Shown: one piece after another, positions 8,917-17,390 of the stretch
Numbering within the stretch: position 1 is the stretch's first letter
How the letters are laid out: each line of letters begins with the position of its first letter
From: an uncultured Bacteroidia bacterium
GTDB lineage: Bacteria; Bacteroidota; Bacteroidia; Bacteroidales; CAJPTX01
Length of the DNA: 64,000 bases
Reading direction: 5' to 3'
NCBI GenBank assembly: GCA_947252645.1
Contig: CAMXWF010000002.1
Location: 124,001-188,000, forward strand
Notes under the pieces: model-generated
What the model was told of the DNA's origin: nothing
The model's database searches: none
What the model saw: only the letters and a program-made list of their open reading frames with translations
Made by a program: the position numbers and the translations under genes

Positions 8917-9489
8917 TTACTCCCTTAGCACTTGGATGGCGCCCCTCGCATCTATGCTGATGATGCGGGAGGCTTTTCCTCCGTGGGCGGTGTCTAGTGC
9001 CCATGGCACTGCGTAGTCCACGGCCTCGACTATCTCCCTGGGGATGAGTGGGGGCGCTTGGTAGGGAGTTCCCGACGCGTTGGCCGAGGTGGAGACTAGC
9101 GGCCCGCCCATACGGGTCAGCAAGGCCTGGCAGAATGGCTGGTGCACTATTCGGATGGCCACGCTCCCCTCTGCTGCCACAGCTTCAGGCGCCAGCCCGT
9201 GGGCTACGGGGTAGATCACCGTGGTAGGGACTTTGGCCCTCTGGAGCTGCTCTGCCACCGCGGGTGTCATGGGCTGCGTGTATTGCTCCAGCATGGCTAG
9301 CCCGTCTACAAGTAGGATGAGGCTCTTGGCTTCGGGCCGCTGCTTGATCCTGAATATGCGCCTGACGGCCTCGCGGTTGCGTCCATCGCATCCAAGGCCC
9401 CAAATCGTGTCGGTGGGGTAGAGGATCACTCCCCCGCCTGCCACTACCCTGTAGGCCGCTTCTACGGCTTCCTCTAGCGCATTGGCCAT
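8917..9489 (-). CDS. Sua5/YciO/YrdC family, L-threonylcarbamoyladenylate synthase
   Basis: A 190-residue protein of the family that makes threonylcarbamoyl-AMP from threonine, bicarbonate and ATP for the t6A37 modification of ANN-decoding tRNAs. Signatures are VILYPTDTIWGLGCD near the N-terminus, IKQRPEAKSLILLV (the KRxxxKPL-like nucleotide and RNA-binding loop) and STSANASG near residue 135. The length fits TsaC/YrdC, without the extra Sua5 domain. A TATCTTTG -7 box lies 24 bases before the start. The gap of 87 bases to the downstream dehydrogenase leaves it open whether they share a transcript. Confidence 0.88.
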   Translation of the reverse strand: MANALEEAVEAAYRVVAGGGVILYPTDTIWGLGCDGRNREAVRRIFRIKQRPEAKSLILLVDGLAMLEQYTQPMTPAVAEQLQRAKVPTTVIYPVAHGLAPEAVAAEGSVAIRIVHQPFCQALLTRMGGPLVSTSANASGTPYQAPPLIPREIVEAVDYAVPWALDTAHGGKASRIISIDARGAIQVLRE

Positions 9490-9512
9490 GGCTTTCCCCT
9501 ACGTTGCGGTGG

Positions 9513-9520
9513 CAAAGATA
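9513..9520 (-). promoter_or_regulatory. -7 box of the tsaC-like gene
   Basis: The minus strand reads TATCTTTG, a full match to TAnnTTTG, 24 bases before the ATG at 9489. No convincing -33 element was found. Confidence 0.4.
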
Positions 9521-9542
9521 CTGCGTTTTGTGACTATTCCCC

Positions 9543-9550
9543 TAATTTTG
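9543..9550 (+). promoter_or_regulatory. -7 box of the PepSY-type gene
   Basis: TAATTTTG is a full match to TAnnTTTG, 17 bases before the ATG at 9568. It is divergent from the tsaC-like promoter only 22 bases away, so the two would compete for polymerase. Confidence 0.4.
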
Positions 9551-9567
9551 CCCGCAGTCAGTAGACC

Positions 9568-11076
9568 ATGCGCACGCTCCGTCACCTCAGCTTCCACCGG
9601 TTGGTAGGTCCCGTTTTGGCCCTGTTGCTTTTCAACATGGCCTTTTCGGGCATCTTGCTCAACCATCGTGCTATCACGGCGCGTATCCCGGTGCCTCGCT
9701 GGCTCATGCCGCCCAGCTACCATGTAGCGAACTGGAACAATCAGCTAGTCAAGGGGACCTTACGCCTTGCGCCCGACTCCCTCCTGCTCTACGGCGCGGC
9801 TGGCCTCTTCCTACTGGATAGCCTCTGGCAGCACCCGCAGCCGTTTTCCCAGGGGCTGCCGCCCGACCTGGCCCCAGTATCTGCGTTGCTTAGGCTCCCC
9901 GAGGGGCAGATCTTGGCTGCTACCCCCAGGGGGATCTATCGCTATCGGGGCTCGCGCTGGGAGTGCCTCCTCAAGTCCCCCGAGCCGCTCATCGACATGC
10001 TCTATGCCGACTCCGTTGTCTACGCGCTCTCGCGAAACCATCTATTCATGGCCAAGCCCCCGTTTGGCCGTCTTCAGCCTGTGGAGCTGCTGTGCGCGGA
10101 GGACGTAGGTCGCAAGGTCAGCCTTTTCAAGTTCCTGTGGTTTCTCCATAGTGGGGCTCTTTTGGGGCTCCCTGGCCGTCTCGTTGTCGATGGCTTGGGC
10201 CTTGTCATGATGCTGCTATCCATCACCGGCCTCCTGGCCATGCTGTCTAGGCGAATAGGGGGCAAACTTACGGCTGGTGCCCGTCGACTCCGCTACTCCA
10301 GGCGCTGGATGCGTAGCCTTAAGCTCCACGTGCCAGCAGGGCGTTGGCTGCTCGTCCCGCTGCTTATTCTGATGCTCTCGGGCATGGTGTTGCGCCCGCC
10401 TCTGCTCATTGCCGTGGTGCGCTGCTACCTGGTGCCACCGTCAATTACTACGCTCTACTCCGAGAACCCCTGGCACGACAAGCTGCGCCGGATGGCCTTC
10501 AACCCAGAGACCCACACCCTCCTGCTCTCCACCAGCGTGGGCTTTTTCAGTGCCTCTCCTGCTGACCTGCAGTTTCGGTCGCTGCGCCCTGCGCCGCCAG
10601 TGAGCGTCATGGGGTGTAACGTGTTGCGTCCAGAGGGCAGAGGCTGGCTCGTGGGCTCCTTCGCTGGACTCTACTTCTGGGCGCCCGAGGCCTCCCGCAT
10701 TGTCGATGCCAGGACTCACGAGCCCCCCGCTACACGGGGAGGCATGCCCATCTTCAGCGACCTGGCCGTGGCTGGGTTCTCCACGGACTGTCCCGCAGCC
10801 CCCGTGCTGTTTGACTATTACCGCGGCGCGTTGTCGCTTGGGGGCGCCCAGATGGCTCCGCCCATGCCCGAGGCGCTAAAAGGAGCTCCTATCTCCCTAT
10901 GGCATTGGGCGCTTGAAGTGCATACAGGGCGCATCTATGGCCTTAACGGCTCGGTCATAGGCGAATCCATCTTCATCTTCCTCCTGGGGCTCTTGGGCCT
11001 TTCCCTGCTGGTTACAGGGTATAGGAGGATTAGGCGGCCTCCACGTAGTCGCAAGGTGAAAAATGGGCAGAATTAG
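9568..11076 (+). CDS. PepSY-associated transmembrane protein (iron-regulated membrane protein type)
   Basis: A 502-residue inner-membrane protein. It starts with RTLRHLSFHRLVGPVLALLL, a positively charged end followed by a first membrane helix (about 12-30). Later helices lie near 210-230 (DGLGLVMMLLSITGLLAML, preceded by LHSGALLG with a conserved-looking His), 255-285 and 475-492. This layout of helices separated by long extracytoplasmic loops matches the PepSY_TM family, often tied to iron or haem reduction. The two loops carry short repeats of the kind LLLYGAAGLFLLDS, LAATPRGIYRYRG and TLLLSTSVGFFSAS, suggesting beta-propeller-like blades. A link to the hmu operon is only speculation. Confidence 0.65.
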   Translation: MRTLRHLSFHRLVGPVLALLLFNMAFSGILLNHRAITARIPVPRWLMPPSYHVANWNNQLVKGTLRLAPDSLLLYGAAGLFLLDSLWQHPQPFSQGLPPDLAPVSALLRLPEGQILAATPRGIYRYRGSRWECLLKSPEPLIDMLYADSVVYALSRNHLFMAKPPFGRLQPVELLCAEDVGRKVSLFKFLWFLHSGALLGLPGRLVVDGLGLVMMLLSITGLLAMLSRRIGGKLTAGARRLRYSRRWMRSLKLHVPAGRWLLVPLLILMLSGMVLRPPLLIAVVRCYLVPPSITTLYSENPWHDKLRRMAFNPETHTLLLSTSVGFFSASPADLQFRSLRPAPPVSVMGCNVLRPEGRGWLVGSFAGLYFWAPEASRIVDARTHEPPATRGGMPIFSDLAVAGFSTDCPAAPVLFDYYRGALSLGGAQMAPPMPEALKGAPISLWHWALEVHTGRIYGLNGSVIGESIFIFLLGLLGLSLLVTGYRRIRRPPRSRKVKNGQN

Positions 11077-11552
11077 CCGTTGCAAACTTCCCGAGGTGCT
11101 TTGCTGCGATGTCCCTAGCACTGGGCTCCCCGCGCTGCGCTTAATCCCTTACTCGTGTCCGCACCGTACCAACGCCGTACCAACTCCGCTCATGGCCGCC
11201 CTGCAAGCGGACTTGTAGCGGAGTTGGTACGTTGGTGATCTTTGATATATGTGGCAGTACCTAGAGTGATGGAGGGCTTGAAACACCAGTAGATAGGTGC
11301 ACTATGCGAGCGAATAACAGAACTATGGACTAGAGCGTAATGTCGTAAAGCCCACAAACACAACGCCTTCCAGTTAATTATAGCAACCATAAAGCGGGGG
11401 CGAGCAAGCATTGTAAATCCGGCAATTTCCACAAACCGCCCCCCTAGAGGAGGCTGCGTAGCCTTGCCGGCAACTGCTGCAAGCTCATCGCGCCTGCGTA
11501 TGCCAGGGCGGAGGCTCAGGAAGAGGCCTGCGCTTCGCGGTAGAGCGCTAGA
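11077..11552. other. Intergenic region, 476 bases, with a dispersed palindrome
   Basis: This stretch lies between the PepSY-type gene and the 3' end of glmM (convergent). Apart from the palindromic repeat at 11166-11235 I see no gene. The part from about 11235 to 11440 is visibly more AT-rich than its surroundings. Open frames here have no recognisable start context or family signature. Confidence 0.6.
11166..11235. repeat. Palindromic repeat element, copy A
   Basis: Perfect 14-base arms GTACCAACTCCGCT (11177-11190) and AGCGGAGTTGGTAC (11217-11230) enclose a 26-base loop. The arms extend imperfectly outward (ACCAACG on one side, GTTGGT on the other). The same 14-base arms form a second, tighter palindrome at 46694-46741, so this is a dispersed intergenic element and not only a local terminator. 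Confidence 0.7.
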
Positions 11553-12938
11553 TTAGATCATCTCGTTGACTTGCCCGATGATGGTCTGGGCTAGTTCCTC
11601 GGCGCGGGCTTGGTTAGCGGCCTCAGCGTATACCCGGATGATGGGCTCGGTGTTGGATTTCCGCATGTGGACCCACCCGCCCGCCATTTCGATTTTGATG
11701 CCGTCCTCGGTGTTGAGCCGTTCGTTGATGTAGAGGTTCTTGATGTTGTCGAGGAGGACATCGGGGTTGGCGGAGCTTGGCAGCTCGATGCGTTGCTTGG
11801 CGATGTAGTATGACGGGTAGAGCCTTCGGAGCTGCGAAGCGCTCTTCTGGCAATGGGCCAAATGGGAGAGGAAGAGGGCGATGCCCACGAGGGCGTCGCG
11901 GCCGTAGTGGAGCTCGGGATAGATGACCCCGCCGTTGCCCTCCCCGCCAATGACAGCATTCACCTCCTTCATTTTGGCCACTACGTTCACTTCGCCCACG
12001 GGGCTAGCGTAGTAGCGCCCCCCGCGGATGGTGGTGACATCGCGCAGCGCGCTGGTGCTGGAGAGGTTCGACACCGTGTTGCCAGGGGTGTGGCTCAGCA
12101 CGTAGTCGGCCACGGCCACCAAGGTGTATTCCTCGCCAAACATCTGTCCGTTCTCGCACACGATGGCGAGCCGATCGACATCGGGGTCGACGGCGAAGCC
12201 CACGTCGAGTTGCTGCGTAGCCATGACCTCGCTGAGTTCGGTGAGGTGCGCCGGGAGGGGTTCGGGATTGTGAGCAAAATGGCCCGAGATATCGCTATTG
12301 ATGCCCACCACGTGCTTGATGCCGAGTTCCTGGAGTAGGAAGGGCAGCGCAATGCCCCCCACGGAGTTGATGGCATCGTAGGCGACTTTGAAATTGGCGT
12401 TTTGGATTGCGGTTTTGTCTACCAGGGGTAGGGCGAGAATGGCATCGATGTGGTGATTGAGGGCATCGAGCTGCGCCACGTACTGGCCGATGCGGTCTAT
12501 AGGGGGGTAGAAGAAGTCGGGCGAGTCGAGCGAGTCGAGGATGGATTGGCCGTCGTTGGCCGAGACGAACTCCCCGGCCTCATTGAGGAGCTTGAGGGCG
12601 TTCCACTCCATGCCGTTGTGGCTGGCGGTGATGATGATGCCGCCCTGGGCGTAGTAGTGCGTGATGGCCATCTCGACGGTGGGTGTGGTGGCCAGGCCGA
12701 TGTCGATCACATCGACACCACACCCCTGCAGGGTGCCGCATACCAGCTGGTTCATCATCAAGCCGGAGGTTCGGGCGTCGCGCCCTACGACGACCTTCAC
12801 GTCGCTGCGACCGCAGCGCCCACGAAGCCAAAAACTATAGCCCGTGACAAACCGTACTACCGCGCGGGGGTTGAGCCCCTCTTCGGCGCGGCCCCCAATG
12901 GTGCCCCGGATGCCCGAGATGGATGCTATGAGTGCCAT
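11553..12938 (-). CDS. glmM: Phosphoglucosamine mutase
   Basis: Converts glucosamine-6-phosphate to glucosamine-1-phosphate for UDP-GlcNAc, peptidoglycan and lipid A. The 461-residue alpha-D-phosphohexomutase has all four domains: the start MALIASISGIRGTIGG, the phosphoserine loop TASHNGMEWN (S106), the metal-binding DPDVDRLA, the sugar-binding GEGNGG and the phosphate-binding RKSNTEP near the C-terminus. I start at 12938 because SISGIRGTIGG is the family N-terminus. A TACCTTTG box lies 28 bases upstream. It is monocistronic as far as can be seen. Confidence 0.93.
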   Translation of the reverse strand: MALIASISGIRGTIGGRAEEGLNPRAVVRFVTGYSFWLRGRCGRSDVKVVVGRDARTSGLMMNQLVCGTLQGCGVDVIDIGLATTPTVEMAITHYYAQGGIIITASHNGMEWNALKLLNEAGEFVSANDGQSILDSLDSPDFFYPPIDRIGQYVAQLDALNHHIDAILALPLVDKTAIQNANFKVAYDAINSVGGIALPFLLQELGIKHVVGINSDISGHFAHNPEPLPAHLTELSEVMATQQLDVGFAVDPDVDRLAIVCENGQMFGEEYTLVAVADYVLSHTPGNTVSNLSSTSALRDVTTIRGGRYYASPVGEVNVVAKMKEVNAVIGGEGNGGVIYPELHYGRDALVGIALFLSHLAHCQKSASQLRRLYPSYYIAKQRIELPSSANPDVLLDNIKNLYINERLNTEDGIKIEMAGGWVHMRKSNTEPIIRVYAEAANQARAEELAQTIIGQVNEMI

Positions 12939-12966
12939 GATGCATCTTGCTTGTTCGCAACGTTCA

Positions 12967-12974
12967 CAAAGGTA
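12967..12974 (-). promoter_or_regulatory. -7 promoter box of glmM
   Basis: The minus strand reads TACCTTTG, a full TAnnTTTG match, 28 bases before the glmM ATG. A TTCG (12996-12999), one base off TTTG, sits 21 bases upstream. Confidence 0.5.
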
Positions 12975-13021
12975 TTTCTTTCCCACTAAATTCCCCGAAG
13001 CCTACGCACGCAGGGGAAGCG

Positions 13022-13054
13022 TTTGGTCGAGAGGGGCGTTTATCTGTACCTTTG
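13022..13054 (+). promoter_or_regulatory. Strong Bacteroidota-type promoter, divergent from glmM
   Basis: TTTG (13022-13025), 21 bases, then TACCTTTG (13047-13054): both elements match the consensus and the spacing is typical. It reads into a decayed ATP-grasp remnant and, about 500 bases further, a GT2 glycosyltransferase. It may drive the GT2 gene with a long leader, or an unrecognised small RNA. Confidence 0.5.
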
Positions 13055-13059
13055 TGCGT

Positions 13060-13448
13060 ACTGGGTGCTGGAGTAAGGTGTTGGGGCGTATGCTAGTTCC
13101 GCTGCTGGGGATGGGCGCGTTGACGAGGTGGATTTTGAGGCCTTGCCCAATGCCTTTGTGTCTAAATGGAATTCTGGGAATGGCCACAACGCTATCTGCC
13201 CCGCTAGGCGAAGGCTCGACCTTAAGCTGGTGCGCCGAATGATGAGTCGCTGGGGGCGTGCGAAAGCGCACCTGAAGACGGACGAGATGCAGCACAAGCG
13301 CATCTTAGTTTGCGAGGAGCTCATTATGCCTGAGGAGTACTTCAAGATGCCTTTCGCTGTCAAGTTCCGCTGCTTTCCGGGTGGGGCTCTATGTGGTTCT
13401 TCTCTGCATCATTGGGCATGTGGGTGCGCTTATGGAGAGAGCCTATGA
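13060..13448 (+). pseudogene. Decayed TupA-like ATP-grasp protein (polysaccharide biosynthesis)
   Basis: Two frames together look like the TupA-like ATP-grasp family (Pfam ATPgrasp_TupA), found in capsule and teichuronopeptide loci. One frame (13060-13115) reads SKVLGRMLVPLLG, matching the family strand before its GVWD turn. The next frame (from about 13113) reads VDEVDFEALPNAFVSKW, then NSGNGHNAIC (family NHGSGxNIIC), a helix with RRMMSRW, then EEL and VKFRCFPGG (family DYKFxCFNG), stopping at 13446-13448. The shift falls near 13105-13118. The N-terminal third and the C-terminal half of the family are missing, so this is a remnant. The assignment comes from remembered family motifs and was not aligned. 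Confidence 0.5.
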
Positions 13449-13557
13449 GTGCGTAATGGCCTCTGTGGTGGCTTGGTGAGCGTTTTTATATTGGTTGGTA
13501 TTGCGCCTTGCGGTGCGCGATGAGTCGGTTTGAAATACATTCAGGAGGAGCTATAGC

Positions 13558-14361
13558 ATGAGGCCCTATTCCCCGCTCGTGTACGTGGTGCTTACGTATA
13601 AGAATACTGAGGACCTGCAGGATTTTTTTGTCCATCTATCGGGGCCTGCGCGGCGGGTGGTGGTGGTCAATAGTTTCTACGATGAGGCTAGTAGCGTGGC
13701 GATGCGCCGCGTAGCCGAGTCGCATGGGGCAGATTACCTCGATGTGCCCAACAAGGGCTACGGGGCGGGTAACAATGCGGGTATAGCCTATGCGCAGTCG
13801 CACTATGAGTTTGATGCGCTGGTGGTGTCGAATGCCGATCTGGAGATAGAGGCGTGGGATTTCCCGGCGCCTGCGGCGCTGCGCAACGATATCACGGCGC
13901 CGCGCATTCGGACGCTTACAGGGAAGGCGCAGAACCCCTACTACGCAGTGCGCAACCGCGTAGGGGAGTGGTGCTTTAGGCGATACGCAAAGTCGGGGAA
14001 TACATTGTGGATGTGGCTGGCTGTGGCGATGAATAAGCTTCTCCGGGAGTTCTTTTTGCTTGTCACACGGATCTACCATAGGTCGCACTATCGTGTGGCT
14101 GCCGCGCATGGGGCCTTCCTGATCATCGGGAGGGAGGCCTTGATGCAGCTGGGGCTGCCGTTGTTTGATGAGCGTATGTTCCTTTTTTGCGAAGAGGTCC
14201 ATTTGGCCAGATTGGCCAGGCGCAAGGGCGTGCGCATTGTCTATTGCCCAGGTATACGCATTCTGCACAAGGAGGATGGCTCGATGTCGGTGGCCCAGGT
14301 GAACCAGTCGGCGCAGGAGTTGCGCTCTTGGCGGGTGCTCTATGGGCTAGAAGGAGAGTGA
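13558..14361 (+). CDS. Glycosyltransferase family 2
   Basis: A 267-residue GT-A transferase related to rhamnosyltransferases of surface polysaccharide loci. It opens SPLVYVVLTYKNTEDLQDF and continues VVVVNSFYDEAS, GYGAGNNAGIAYA (typical NxGfaggnN loop) and VVSNADLEI, whose D takes the DxD metal position. The C-terminal part has the acceptor-side pattern GAFLIIGREAL, FDERMFLFCEEVHLARLARRKG and HKEDGS. There is no membrane helix. A strong Shine-Dalgarno-like AGGAGG (13543-13548) precedes the ATG by nine bases, which is unusual for Bacteroidota. It follows a decayed TupA-like gene, suggesting the residue of a polysaccharide locus. Confidence 0.88.
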   Translation: MRPYSPLVYVVLTYKNTEDLQDFFVHLSGPARRVVVVNSFYDEASSVAMRRVAESHGADYLDVPNKGYGAGNNAGIAYAQSHYEFDALVVSNADLEIEAWDFPAPAALRNDITAPRIRTLTGKAQNPYYAVRNRVGEWCFRRYAKSGNTLWMWLAVAMNKLLREFFLLVTRIYHRSHYRVAAAHGAFLIIGREALMQLGLPLFDERMFLFCEEVHLARLARRKGVRIVYCPGIRILHKEDGSMSVAQVNQSAQELRSWRVLYGLEGE

Positions 14362-15392
14362 TTTGACGTAATGCGTGGGGTCGCGGGGGCTCGGAGAGTA
14401 GCGTGTGTGTAGGCATTTCTATTGCTATTTACGCTGTTTGGTTGTAGCCCTTGTAGGCAGTGTGGGCTTAAGTCGCGGCTGCGAGTAGTACAGGGTAGTG
14501 TCCATCGATAGCGGGTGGGCACGGAGCTCGATCGCTGGACGATATTCCGCCCTGATCCGCTGGCACGCGATGGGCGGTGGCGGTTGGGTGCTGGCGCACA
14601 CGGGGAGCCCAGGTGCTGCTACCGATGCGCGCAATTCGATAAGCTTGCTGGTGGATGGTAATGACCTGCCCCATGGGGCGTTTTGGTCGTCACGGTACGC
14701 CGTTGCGCTATTATGTGGCCCTGGAGCCAGACAGTCTACGTCTACGGCAGGGGACCTCGTTGGCATCGAAGAGGATGAAGCGACTTGCCCAGAGTTTTAC
14801 CGAATGGCTGGTGGGGTCTCCTGCTTGCCTCCAGCCATGGGAGAAATGCGGGTATGAGCATGGCGCTCAATTGGTGCGATTGCACTTTGAAGTGTTGGAT
14901 TAGTGTGCAGGATGCGGTGTTGAGTGCACAGGATTCGCCAGCCCCCTATGGGCAGATGTACGTTGGTGGATGGGGTGCTGCATCGTGGCTGGGTGAGGCG
15001 TGCGGTTGGCAGTGCTATGCGTGTTGCCGAGATGGGAAGGATGGGCATGTATTGCGGTGGCTACAAGGAGTCCCGCGGGGAGAAGTACTTGCTACTACCG
15101 AGAGCCCGCATTGCTAGGCGCTGTGTTTCGCTTCCTGGCTAAGGCGTACGTAGAGTAAGCCTCATCTCTATGCGCGGCGAATGGAGTCAAGAAGAGGGGG
15201 CCAAGGAGTGACTGAAGTGCCCGCGCAGACGAGCTACGTTTTGGAGTTGGAATAGTGCCTACACGCCGTTGGCGCAGGGCTGAAAGTGATATAAGTCACT
15301 AAATGCTCGATTTGGCTTCGTGGTTGGGGGTAAAGTGAAACAGATGCACTAATATTGCCGTTACATAGCGGCAGAAGAGCGGAGGAGATGCA
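14362..15392. other. Intergenic region, about 1 kb, no recognised gene
   Basis: Between the GT2 gene and the che cluster. Several open frames of 60-120 codons exist on both strands (for example 14498-14857 and 14655-14903, plus), but none has a recognisable start context, signal peptide or family motif, and they overlap one another. It may be a decayed gene: the fragment in the 14655 frame contains RYYVALEPDSLRLR, which looks protein-like, but I cannot assign it. The last 100 bases probably hold the che promoter. Confidence 0.5.
15324..15357 (+). promoter_or_regulatory. Possible promoter of the che cluster
   Basis: TAATATTG (15350-15357) is one base off TAnnTTTG, with a TTG (15324-15326) 23 bases upstream. 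It ends 35 bases before the first che-cluster ATG. An imperfect palindrome AGTGATATAAGTCACT lies just upstream (about 15287-15302) and could be an operator. Confidence 0.3.
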
Positions 15393-17369
15393 ATGAGTGA
15401 ACAGGGGCATGTGCTAGGTGGCCAGTCACAGGTGGAGGGGCAAGGGGCATCGTTGTTGCCGCAGGAGGGCGATGCGCAGGTTGCCAGGTCTACTGCGTCG
15501 GGAAGTGCGGATGTGGTTTCCGAAAAGGCGGGCGAGGCGGTGCCTGCGCTGGCTATTCCCGAGGGGCTGGATCAGTTCTCGGTGGACGAGATCGTGAGCC
15601 TGTTCAAAGTGATCGATAGTAAGATACTGGAGCTTCACAAGTGTTCGTCTGATGATTTTTTGGCGCTGAACGCCAAGTTCAAGGGCTTTTACAAGGAGGC
15701 CAAGGGGATTTCGACGAGCGCGGGGGCGCTGTTTTTGCTTTTTTCTGAGGGGGCTAACCGGAAGCTGATAGCCGAGCTGCGGGATTTTTACGAGTCGTTG
15801 GCCAAGAGCCAGCTGCAGGTGTCGAAGGTGCTCGATAGCAGTTTGGATAGCATGGCAACGATACGACGCTGCGTGTCCTCGCTCTATTTGCCGTTCCGCA
15901 ATTTGTCGCAGAATGGGGCCACGATGAGTCTTTTGCTGGCCAACGTTTCGCTGGGCTATAAGCGGAAGCTCCGCGCTGCGGGGTTTGACGATGCGAAGGT
16001 GCAGTCGCTGTCGGCGCAGGTGGATGAGTTTGTGCTGCACTCCCTCAAGTCGATCAAGATGTTGCAAGGACTCTCGGCGCGGTTGGATGAGGCGCAGCGG
16101 GAGGTGACGTTGATACGCGACACGGCGCTCCGGGCACTGGAGGCGGTGATGGGCGATGTGCACTACGGGCTGATCCTCTTCGCGGAGAAGCATGAGGAGT
16201 CGCAGATCCGGATTCCGCAGATCACCAGCAAGACTGACAGCTGCTCCAAGAGCATCGGGGGTATCATCACGAATTTGCAGTACCAGGACATCATCCGCCA
16301 GAAGATGGAGCATATCCAGAATGCGCACCAGGATCTGATGCGCGAGCTGGAGGCGATGAAGGGCAAGGAGCAGAAGGATCAGGCCTACTGGATGCGCTTG
16401 CTGGTGCAGATTCGCGATATTTCGGCGCTGCAGTCGGCGCAGCTGGTGGCCACGAACCGTGAGTACCAGGCGGCCATAGAGGCAATAGGGAAGCATTTTC
16501 GGGATATAGCGCAGGACATGGAGACGGTGGCGGAGCTGTGCCACGACAGCCTACAGGCTGGCAGCGATAGTGGCTCTGCCTCCTCTGTGGCCGATTTGCT
16601 AGCGAGGCTGAAGCGGAGCGGGAGGACGCTGGGGGAGATGTCGGAGAGTCTGCCGGCGTTTCGCAAGGATCTGCGGGATCTGATTGAGATGATCATGCAG
16701 GTGGATACGCATATGCGGGAGCGCGATCGCCGTTTCCAGGTGGCGAGTGCCGCAGTGCGTAGGCTCCATGCCGCGTTGCTGCAGCAGGGTTCGGAGGCCA
16801 ATTTGGAGGATTTGCTGGTGCAGCTGGCCTCGGTGCTGGAGGACCTGGAGGGCTTCCAGATCGTGGTAAAGCAGCAGGGGGTTACGATGCTGGGCCAGCT
16901 TTCGACGCTGCAGCATAACGAGCAGCAGCTAGAGGGGGAGGTATCGCTGTGGATGGGCTTTGGCGAGGGGGCCGACCGGATGCATGGGCTGGTGGGGGCC
17001 TTGGTGGATACGGAGAAGGAGAGTACGAATTTGCTGGATCACATCCAGGGGATGAGCCAGAAGGTGTCGAACGATACGCACCAGGCCCTGGAGGGGATTC
17101 GCTACTACGATTTTTTTGCGGGCGTGATAGGGGAGATCACGAGTGGGCTCAACTCGTTGAGCGCACGGATCAAGGAGGTGGTAGACGATGGGGTCTCGGC
17201 CGACATCGAGCGGGTGCGCTCGTGGTATACCATGGCGAGCGAGCATAGGATCCACGACACGTTTACGGATAAGGAGCGTGGTGACGTAGATTTGTTTGGG
17301 GGCGGGGTGATCGACAGCGAGGAGGTGGAGCAGACGACGGCCGATGACGATGGCCTCGAGCTGTTTTAA
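15393..17369 (+). CDS. Coiled-coil chemotaxis-cluster protein with CheZ-like DxxxQ motif
   Basis: A 658-residue soluble, mostly helical protein without membrane segments, opening the che cluster. Residues about 1-55 are low complexity; the rest is long amphipathic helices. Residues 294-310 read NLQYQDIIRQKMEHIQ. D299 and Q303 reproduce the D-x-x-x-Q spacing of CheZ (DLTGQ), where the pair attacks phospho-CheY, and the surrounding F/Y-Q-D-x-x-x-Q helix matches too. A second, degenerate copy, IRYYDFFAGVIGEI, lies near residue 570 and lacks the Gln. I infer a CheZ-like CheY-P phosphatase or scaffold. It lacks the MCP hairpin tip, so it is not a receptor. The start has a good GGAGGAG Shine-Dalgarno five bases upstream. 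Confidence 0.55.
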   Translation: MSEQGHVLGGQSQVEGQGASLLPQEGDAQVARSTASGSADVVSEKAGEAVPALAIPEGLDQFSVDEIVSLFKVIDSKILELHKCSSDDFLALNAKFKGFYKEAKGISTSAGALFLLFSEGANRKLIAELRDFYESLAKSQLQVSKVLDSSLDSMATIRRCVSSLYLPFRNLSQNGATMSLLLANVSLGYKRKLRAAGFDDAKVQSLSAQVDEFVLHSLKSIKMLQGLSARLDEAQREVTLIRDTALRALEAVMGDVHYGLILFAEKHEESQIRIPQITSKTDSCSKSIGGIITNLQYQDIIRQKMEHIQNAHQDLMRELEAMKGKEQKDQAYWMRLLVQIRDISALQSAQLVATNREYQAAIEAIGKHFRDIAQDMETVAELCHDSLQAGSDSGSASSVADLLARLKRSGRTLGEMSESLPAFRKDLRDLIEMIMQVDTHMRERDRRFQVASAAVRRLHAALLQQGSEANLEDLLVQLASVLEDLEGFQIVVKQQGVTMLGQLSTLQHNEQQLEGEVSLWMGFGEGADRMHGLVGALVDTEKESTNLLDHIQGMSQKVSNDTHQALEGIRYYDFFAGVIGEITSGLNSLSARIKEVVDDGVSADIERVRSWYTMASEHRIHDTFTDKERGDVDLFGGGVIDSEEVEQTTADDDGLELF

Positions 17370-17390
17370 CGGAAGGTAGAAAGGAGAGAT

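Noticed and set aside
11190..11432. 80-codon minus-strand frame downstream of the first palindrome
   Set aside because: It runs into the palindrome, has no recognisable motif and no promoter; probably chance in an AT-richer stretch.
13040..13363. 107-codon minus-strand frame opposite the TupA-like remnant
   Set aside because: No family signature or plausible start; the plus strand explains the region better as an ATP-grasp remnant.
14498..14903. Open frames of 80-120 codons between the GT2 gene and the che cluster
   Set aside because: They overlap each other in different frames, have no start context or family signature, and composition is compatible with chance in GC-rich DNA; kept only as an unassigned intergenic region.
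15393..17369. Idea that the first che-cluster gene is a soluble chemoreceptor
   Set aside because: It is helical and long, but the highly conserved MCP tip (E-I-A-x-Q-T-N-L-L-A-L-N-type) is absent.
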